A DNA stretch of 25,748 nt, taken from Opitutia bacterium. GTDB taxonomy: Bacteria; Verrucomicrobiota; Verrucomicrobiia; Opitutales; UBA953. Below the pieces are notes generated by a model. That model did not search any database, was not told the origin of the DNA, and saw nothing but the letters and a program-made list of their open reading frames with translations. The number at the start of each line of letters is the position of its first letter. Within the stretch, counting starts at the first letter, position 1. The DNA is taken from positions 1 through 25,748 of the forward strand of contig JAJPZB010000106.1 of NCBI GenBank assembly GCA_021204635.1. The letters run 5' to 3'. Below, piece by piece: positions 20,784-25,748 of the stretch. The position numbers and the translations under genes are program-made.

Positions 20784-21824
20784 TCAGGCGAATTGGCGCA
20801 GGAAGCGCAGGTCGTTCGCGTAGAAATGGCGGATGTCGTCGATGCCGTGGACGAGCATTGCGATGCGCTCTATGCCGATTCCGAAGGCGAGGCCGCTCCA
20901 TTTTTCGGGGTCTATTCCGACGTTCTCGAAGACCTTGGGATCGACGAGCCCGCAACCCATGATTTCGAGCCAGCGATTGCTGAGCGCGCCCAAGTTCGGC
21001 ACGCGGATATCCATCTCGAAACTCGGCTCCGTGAACGGGAAAAAGCTCGGGCGCAAGCGCGTTTCCGCAGCGTGGCCGAAGACCTCGCGCACGAAGAAAT
21101 CGAGGACGCTTTTGAGGTCGCGCAGCGTCACGTTTTCATCGACCCAGAGTCCTTCGATTTGGTGGAAATTCGCGGAGTGCGTCGCATCGACGGTGTCGCG
21201 GCGGAAGCAACGACCAGGCGCAACAACGCGCAACGGCGGCTTTGTCGCGAGCATTGCGCGGATTTGCACCGAAGACGTGTGCGAGCGCAGGAGGTATGCC
21301 TCGTCTGCGTGCTTCGGCGCGTCTGCAGCAATGGTGTCTGCGGGGAAAAACAGCGTGTCCTGCATATCTCTCGCGGGGTGGTTTGCGGGCGTGTTGAGCG
21401 CGTCGAAGCAAAACCATTCCGTTTCGAGCTCAGGGCCTTCTGCCACGGTGAATCCAAGCCGGTGAAAAATTCCGCACATTTCTTCGCGGATTTGCGAGAG
21501 CGGGTGGCGCATGCCGGCGAAGTCGTCCGGCGACGGCAACGTCGGGTCTATCGGCTCGCCGAGTTTCGCGGCGAGTTCGGATTTTTCTATGCGCGCGAGG
21601 ATTTCGGCAAAAACTTCTTCGACTTGCTGTTTCGCGCGATTGATCAATTTTCCCGCCGCCGGTTTTTCTGCCTGCGGGAGTTTGCCTATCGTCTTTTTCA
21701 CGGCAGTCAGCAAGCCGTTTGAGCCGGAAATTTTTGCCTTAAAAACTTCAAATTCAGGGCGGGTTTTTATGCTGGCTACGGCAGCTTTGACCTCGGACAC
21801 AATACTTTCGAGCTGTTGTTGCAT
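20784..21824 (-). CDS. pheS: Phenylalanyl-tRNA synthetase alpha subunit
   Basis: Catalytic alpha chain of PheRS, 346 residues. An N-terminal coiled coil (about 1-90) that contacts tRNA is followed by the class II core: HPLSQIREEMCGIFHRLGF, the FDALNTPANHPARDMQDTLF block, the HTSSVQIR motif, motif 2 with FHQIEGLWVD, and motif 3 GLAFGIGIERIAML. ATG at 21824 is chosen because the coiled coil begins there; an upstream TTG-initiated extension to 21905 encodes nothing family-like. No Shine-Dalgarno sequence is visible. A 118-bp gap separates it from the divergent mutarotase gene. No Phe-rich leader peptide was found. The genes rpmI and rplT that often precede pheST elsewhere are absent. Confidence 0.97.
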   Translation of the reverse strand: MQQQLESIVSEVKAAVASIKTRPEFEVFKAKISGSNGLLTAVKKTIGKLPQAEKPAAGKLINRAKQQVEEVFAEILARIEKSELAAKLGEPIDPTLPSPDDFAGMRHPLSQIREEMCGIFHRLGFTVAEGPELETEWFCFDALNTPANHPARDMQDTLFFPADTIAADAPKHADEAYLLRSHTSSVQIRAMLATKPPLRVVAPGRCFRRDTVDATHSANFHQIEGLWVDENVTLRDLKSVLDFFVREVFGHAAETRLRPSFFPFTEPSFEMDIRVPNLGALSNRWLEIMGCGLVDPKVFENVGIDPEKWSGLAFGIGIERIAMLVHGIDDIRHFYANDLRFLRQFA

Positions 21825-21942
21825 TTTTAGAAAAATTGCGCCAATGCTATGCCTCCCGCACGCGCAACGCAAGCCGAGCGGGAGCGACAATCGCACGAAA
21901 ATCAAAATTGCGCCCGCCGCAAATGCCGCGTCTAATTTCGCA

Positions 21943-22377
21943 ATGCTTCAAGGAATTTCTCCCCTTATTTCCCCCGAACTGCTCGCCGTGCTTTGCCGCA
22001 TGGGGCACGGCGACGAAATCGTCCTCTCCGACGCGCATTTCCCCGCCGAAACCTTCAATTCGCGCGTCCTGCGCGCCGACGGGCTTCGCATTCCCGCGCT
22101 GCTCGAAGGCATCTTGCCGCTTTTTGCGCTTGACACGTATGTGAAATCGCCGGTCGTGATGATGCAGGCTGTCCCGGGCGACACTCTCGACCCCGAGGTC
22201 GGGAAATCGTACCGCGCCGTCATCGACAAAATCCGTCCGGGCACGCCGGACTTCGAGCTCGTCGAGCGCTTCGCGTTTTACGAACGCACAAAAAAAGCCT
22301 TCGCCGTTGTCGTGACGGGCGAAACGGCGAAGTACGGAAATATTATTTTGAAAAAAGGCGTGACGCCGCTGTCGTGA
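21943..22377 (+). CDS. L-fucose mutarotase / RbsD-FucU family protein
   Basis: A 144-residue protein of the RbsD/FucU family, which interconverts alpha and beta anomers of sugars. The N-terminal LCRMGHGDEIVLSDAHFP carries the catalytic histidine of the family and the GHGDEI motif, and the C-terminal FAVVVTGETAKYGNIILKKGV resembles the active-site tyrosine segment of FucU (YANVILKKG). Length and these motifs fit FucU better than RbsD. The frame is open upstream to 21511 across pheS, but homology begins at the ATG at 21943. The gene stands alone: no fucose permease, kinase or regulator is nearby, so the true sugar is unproven. It converges on the RNase E/G gene across a 12-bp perfect hairpin. 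Confidence 0.85.
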   Translation: MLQGISPLISPELLAVLCRMGHGDEIVLSDAHFPAETFNSRVLRADGLRIPALLEGILPLFALDTYVKSPVVMMQAVPGDTLDPEVGKSYRAVIDKIRPGTPDFELVERFAFYERTKKAFAVVVTGETAKYGNIILKKGVTPLS

Positions 22378-22384
22378 CGCCTGG

Positions 22385-22420
22385 GCGTTTGTCGCGGCAG
22401 TTTGTTGTCGCGACAAACGC
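22385..22420. terminator. Perfect 12-bp hairpin between convergent genes
   Basis: GCGTTTGTCGCG (22385-22396) and CGCGACAAACGC (22409-22420) are exact reverse complements with a 12-base loop. It sits 7 bp after the mutarotase stop and 12 bp from the RNase E/G stop, so it can form in both transcripts. There is no T run, so it may act as an RNA 3'-end stabiliser or a non-canonical terminator. It does not belong to the 18-bp repeat family. Confidence 0.55.
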
Positions 22421-22432
22421 GCATGAGAGGAA

Positions 22433-24169
22433 TCAGCGCATTTCCTCGCCGGTTTCCATGTTGATGACCTTGAAGTTTTCAACATGGAAAGTTTGGTCGG
22501 CGCGGAACGACAGCCTGATGTTGTATGCCTTCTCGAGGTCGGCGAGACTGTCGCGGTCGTCTGTCCTGAGGCGGGCGAGATTTAGCGGGTGCAGGAAAAC
22601 GCGGAACGCGAGCTCCTTCCCGTTGTTTCTCGGGTCGGTGCGCAGCCGGCGCGTCACGCTGACGACTCGCCGCTGAATCTCGACGCTGATCGCGCGCGAA
22701 TTTTTGACGATGCCGCGCCCCTGGCAATACGGGCAGCCCATGTAGAGCGACGTCGTGTTGCTTTCCTGCTGGCGCTGGCGCGTCATCTGGACAATTCCGA
22801 GTTGCGAAATCGGCAGAATCTGGTGCTTCGCCCTGTCCATGCTCATGGCGTCTCGCAGCGCGAGGTACACGGTTTTCCTGTCCTTGGGCTTTTTCATGTC
22901 AACAGTGTCGATGATGATCAGCCCGCCGAGATTGCGGAGGCGAATTTGCCGCGCCGCCTCTTTCACGGCCTCGATATTTGCCTGGACGATAAAGTCTTTC
23001 GGGTCGCCCTTTCCCTTGTGGCCGCTGGTGTTTACGTCAATTGCGGTAAGCGCTTCGGTCTCGTCGATGACGATTTCGCCGCCCGACGGCAACGGCACTC
23101 TGCGCATGTACGTCTGCTCGATTTGGCGCTCGATGTTGAAGCGCTCGAAAATCGGAATGTTGTCGTTGTAAAACACGACTTTGCCCTTTGAGCGCGGCGA
23201 AATTTCCCCGACGAGTTCCAAGATCGATTTGTAGTCTTCCTCCGAATCGACGAGGATGCGGTCGATGTCCTCGGTGAGAAAATCGCGCACGGTGCGCTCG
23301 ATTATCCCGGGCTCGCGATAGAGAATGCAGGGCTTTGTCGTCGTGTTTATCGTGTTACAAATGTCCGCCCAGCGTTTGAGCAGCATGTGCAAATCTCGCA
23401 CGAAGTAGCGGATTTTTTTCCCTTCTCCGGCGGTGCGAATGATGATGCCCATTCCCTTCGGGATCGTCAGTTCGCGCAAAATTCCTTTGAGCCGATTGCG
23501 CTCTGCGTTGTCCTCGATTTTGCGCGAAATTCCGCATTGCCCCGAAAAGGGCATGAGAACGATGAAGCGCCCGGGAATCGCGATATTCGTCGTCGTCCGC
23601 GGCCCCTTTGAGCCGATTTGCCCTTTCGTGACCTGAATCACGATTTCCGAGCCGACTGGAAACAGTTCGGGAATGTCTTTGATGGAATAGCGCTCGCGCT
23701 TCGATTTCTGCTCTTCGGATTCGTTGTTTCTGACAAACTCGACGGTGGAATCGTTCGCCGCAGGGAGCATGTCCCAGTAGTGCAAAAACGCATTTTTGGG
23801 CTCGCCGACATCGACAAACGCAGCGCTCAACCCCTTCTCGAGATTCTGAATCCTGCCTTTGTAAATCGCGCCGACGACGCGCTTTTCGTCCGTGCGCTCG
23901 AGCTCGTATTTTTCGAGAACGCCGTCTGTGAGCAGTGAAACCCTTTTTTCGAGCGGCTCTGAGTTTATTATCAGCTCTCTGAAACGCTCTCTGTCTTTCG
24001 AGAAATGCTTCACGATGCGTTGCAGCAACGGGAGCTTTTTCGCCCGAGCTTTCGCGTCCGCCTTCACTTTTTCAGGCTCGACAGGTTCAATTTCGACGGG
24101 CTTGGGCGGGTGGCGCAAGTCCTCGTTTTCGTCATATTTCAAATCATCTTTTTCTGGAATATCCGGCAT
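22433..24169 (-). CDS. rng: Ribonuclease E/G family endoribonuclease
   Basis: Single-strand-specific endoribonuclease for rRNA maturation and mRNA decay, 578 residues. After a charged, disordered N-terminus of about 60 residues it has the S1 RNA-binding domain (about 98-180, VVGAIYKGRIQNLEKGLSAAFVDVG), the RNase-H-like and 5'-sensor region, and the DNase-I-like catalytic domain with Asp378 (AIDVN) and Asp421 (IIIDTVDM) as magnesium ligands. CPYC (479-482) is the Zn-link that ties the dimer, and a small KH-like domain ends the protein. There is no long C-terminal degradosome scaffold, so the size is nearer RNase G, but the sequence cannot separate RNase E and G functions. ATG at 24169 follows the rodA stop by 12 bp, so both are cotranscribed. 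Confidence 0.95.
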   Translation of the reverse strand: MPDIPEKDDLKYDENEDLRHPPKPVEIEPVEPEKVKADAKARAKKLPLLQRIVKHFSKDRERFRELIINSEPLEKRVSLLTDGVLEKYELERTDEKRVVGAIYKGRIQNLEKGLSAAFVDVGEPKNAFLHYWDMLPAANDSTVEFVRNNESEEQKSKRERYSIKDIPELFPVGSEIVIQVTKGQIGSKGPRTTTNIAIPGRFIVLMPFSGQCGISRKIEDNAERNRLKGILRELTIPKGMGIIIRTAGEGKKIRYFVRDLHMLLKRWADICNTINTTTKPCILYREPGIIERTVRDFLTEDIDRILVDSEEDYKSILELVGEISPRSKGKVVFYNDNIPIFERFNIERQIEQTYMRRVPLPSGGEIVIDETEALTAIDVNTSGHKGKGDPKDFIVQANIEAVKEAARQIRLRNLGGLIIIDTVDMKKPKDRKTVYLALRDAMSMDRAKHQILPISQLGIVQMTRQRQQESNTTSLYMGCPYCQGRGIVKNSRAISVEIQRRVVSVTRRLRTDPRNNGKELAFRVFLHPLNLARLRTDDRDSLADLEKAYNIRLSFRADQTFHVENFKVINMETGEEMR

Positions 24170-24181
24170 TGTTTTGATTGT

Positions 24182-25561
24182 TTAACGTGTTTGTTTTTCG
24201 AGCCGGTAGCCGCTTGTAAGAGAAGAATTCATGACTTCCGGCGCGGGTACGCCGGAGCGTTCCCCCGGGCGCGGAGTGTGGCAGTGCACGCTTTGCAACA
24301 ACCCCAAGAGAATGAAACAACTCAAAACAAAAGACCCTCCGTAGCTCATGAATGGCAGAGACAACCCCGTCACCGGCATCAATCCGATGTTCATTCCGAT
24401 GTTGATGAGCACATGCACCATCACAATCATGGCTATCCCTGCCGCTAAAAGCGCACCAAAAGAATCTCTCGCGCGAAAAGAAATCTGCAACGCGCGAAAA
24501 AGCATTAAAAGGTAAAGCAACACAAGCCCCGCGCAACCGACGAAGCCGTATTCCTCCGCGACAACGGAGAAAAGAAAATCGTTGTGGGCGGCGAGCTTCG
24601 GCAAATATCCGAGCTTCGCCTGAGTGCCTTTGTTGAAGCCCGCTCCGTCCAAACCGCCCTTCCCGACAGAAATCAAAGCCTGCCGCACATTCCAGCTCGA
24701 CCCGATCCCCTTCGGGTCTATCGCCTCCGGATCGACGAACGACAACAACCTGTCGCGCTGATAATCTTTGAGCGGAAGCCACGACACCGCCTGATATTGC
24801 CCGCGAATGTCGCGCGCGGGGTCGCTCGGGCGCTCGTCTTGCGAAACGTAGTAGGAAATTATGCGCTCGCGATAAAAATAAATATCGACGGCGACAATGG
24901 AGACGAGCAGCGTCCCGACAATCCCGATTACCCAGAAAAATTTCGTGGCGAGGCCCGCGAGAAACAGCATTGTCAAAAGCATCGGGATATAGACGAGGCT
25001 CGAGCCCAAGTCCGGTTGCACGACAATCAAGGCGCACGGCAGCGCCACGACGCCAATCGCGCGGGCAACTGTCCGCCACGACGACAAAAAGCTGCCGAGC
25101 GGGCGCAACGAAAGCAACCGCGCGAGCATCACAACCGTGGCGATTTTTGCAAATTCCGAGGGCTGAATTCCGAGCGTGCCGAGAAAATACCAGCGCCGCG
25201 AGCCGTTCACCGAGTGAATCAGCCCGCCCAAATCGCGGTTCGCGACGGCGCAAATCGCAATCGGCACGAGCAATGCGATGCCGAGAATGTAGAGCCAGCC
25301 GCTCCAATCGCTGTAAAGCTTGTAGGGAATTGCCGCCACAACGATGTAAACAACCGCGCCCGCAACCAAAAACGCGATTTGGCTGAGCCACTCCTCGCTC
25401 CCGCGGCTCGAACCCGAGGAATAAATTCCCGCGACGCCGACGATGCTCGTCGCCAAAATTATCAGCGGAATCAGCTTATCTGCCCGACACAAAAAATCCC
25501 ATGCCTTCCCGAGGCCGGAAAGGCAAGCGGACGAGATATCGCTTATGAGCAAATGTAACAA
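24182..25561 (-). CDS. rodA: Rod-shape peptidoglycan polymerase RodA (SEDS family)
   Basis: SEDS-family glycosyltransferase that polymerises lipid II during cell elongation, 459 residues with about ten hydrophobic segments. Family marks: RRWYFLGTLGIQPSEFAKI (122-140), QPDLGSSLVY (182-191), GKGGLDGAGFNKGTQAKLGYLP followed by HNDFLFSVVAEEYGF, where Asp328 matches the catalytic aspartate, and the signature NIGMNIGLMPVTGLSLPFMSYGGS (387-410). This signature separates RodA/FtsW; the context with RNase E/G and the LP-TGLPLPF form favours RodA. The start is uncertain: 25561 is a TTG, and no ATG lies before the first membrane helix; another TTG is at 25552. The cytosolic C-terminal tail (about 35 residues) is basic. 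Confidence 0.92.
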   Translation of the reverse strand: MLHLLISDISSACLSGLGKAWDFLCRADKLIPLIILATSIVGVAGIYSSGSSRGSEEWLSQIAFLVAGAVVYIVVAAIPYKLYSDWSGWLYILGIALLVPIAICAVANRDLGGLIHSVNGSRRWYFLGTLGIQPSEFAKIATVVMLARLLSLRPLGSFLSSWRTVARAIGVVALPCALIVVQPDLGSSLVYIPMLLTMLFLAGLATKFFWVIGIVGTLLVSIVAVDIYFYRERIISYYVSQDERPSDPARDIRGQYQAVSWLPLKDYQRDRLLSFVDPEAIDPKGIGSSWNVRQALISVGKGGLDGAGFNKGTQAKLGYLPKLAAHNDFLFSVVAEEYGFVGCAGLVLLYLLMLFRALQISFRARDSFGALLAAGIAMIVMVHVLINIGMNIGLMPVTGLSLPFMSYGGSFVLSCFILLGLLQSVHCHTPRPGERSGVPAPEVMNSSLTSGYRLEKQTR

Positions 25562-25640
25562 TTTTCAGATTGGCAAAAATTGCCACAAATCTACCCGCTA
25601 AGCGACTGTTCTCGCAAGAACGTTTTACCAAATCCCAAGC
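25562..25640. other. Upstream region of rodA with two small hairpins
   Basis: TGGCAA (25571-25576) pairs with TTGCCA (25580-25585) around AAA, and GTTCT (25608-25612) pairs with AGAAC (25617-25621) around CGCA. Neither has a convincing T run. I could not identify a reliable promoter for rodA. Confidence 0.35.
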
Positions 25641-25748
25641 GGCTTGGTGGCGAAATTTGGGACGGTGGTGGCGGCTTTGGGATGGTGGTGGGGTGTGGAT
25701 TGGTGGTGAAGGAGGTGATGATGGTGGTGGCGGGGGATGGGATGGTGG
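25641..25748. repeat. G-rich repeat array at the window edge
   Basis: GGCTTGGTGGCGAAATTT (25641-25658), a 20-base variant (25659-25678) and increasingly degenerate GGTGGTGG-type units run to the end of the window, with very strong G bias on the plus strand. This is the same family as the other arrays and probably continues beyond the window. Confidence 0.8.

Noticed and set aside
20085..21722. 545-codon open frame on the plus strand opposite pheT and pheS
   Set aside because: It spans two clear synthetase genes on the other strand and has no recognisable domain.
21825..21942. Attenuator or leader peptide before pheS
   Set aside because: A 7-bp inverted repeat (CTCCCGC 21853-21859 / GCGGGAG 21878-21884) exists, but there is no Phe-rich leader, no T-box motif and no terminator-type T run.
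25571..25585. Sigma-54 -24/-12 promoter before rodA (TGGC...TTGC)
   Set aside because: The GG and GC elements are ten bases apart and not twelve, and the sequence is better read as a small hairpin.

Overview
**Organism.** This is a GC-rich, densely coded chromosomal segment from a Gram-negative-type bacterium. Everything recognisable is housekeeping: cofactor metabolism, tRNA modification, four aminoacyl-tRNA synthetase genes for three enzymes (AsnRS, ThrRS and the two PheRS subunits), RNase E/G, RodA, sigma-54 and a mS38/bS22-like mini ribosomal protein. The ThrRS architecture (no TGS domain, an extra loop before the zinc cysteine), the phasin-UbiB pair and the near absence of Shine-Dalgarno sequences suggest Verrucomicrobiota, possibly an Opitutales-like lineage. 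That placement is inference; there is no rRNA here to settle it.

**Layout.** At 84-2992 (-) lies a run pdxH > coaC > sdaAB > sdaAA. Divergent from it is queA > asnS (3117-5654, +). At 5995-9876 (-) is phasin > UbiB-family kinase > S8 protease. At 9934-10722 (-) is an unrecognised exported protein. Divergent from that is a 32-residue mS38/bS22-like gene with its own promoter and terminator (10816-11096), then a ThiE-like gene overlapping a GT9 glycosyltransferase (11103-12781). thrS (-) converges on the latter. Then come rpoN > PAS histidine kinase (14870-17591, -) and pheS > pheT (18281-21824, -). A FucU/RbsD-family mutarotase (+) converges on RNase E/G, which follows a rodA gene (24182-25561, -).

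**What stands out.** The intergenic spaces carry a dispersed minisatellite-like family. Its 18-bp unit is, on the G-rich strand, about GGGTTRGTGGYGRRAYTT. It occurs in tandem and in head-to-head inverted pairs at 63-107, 5693-5990, 12785-12867, 17700-18280 and 25641-25748. Inverted pairs form hairpins, one of which is a textbook intrinsic terminator behind asnS. A 62-bp composite version with two nested hairpins occurs twice in opposite orientation (17768-17829 and 18013-18074, 60/62 identical), with a diverged third copy at 5846-5887. Copies have also entered coding DNA: the last seven residues and stop codon of SdaAA are repeat sequence, the stop of pheT abuts the repeat, and an exact 20-bp copy encodes part of the S8 protease linker. 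No mobile gene, CRISPR array, tRNA or rRNA was found, and no multi-gene accessory system is evident. The repeat family is the best candidate for something undescribed.
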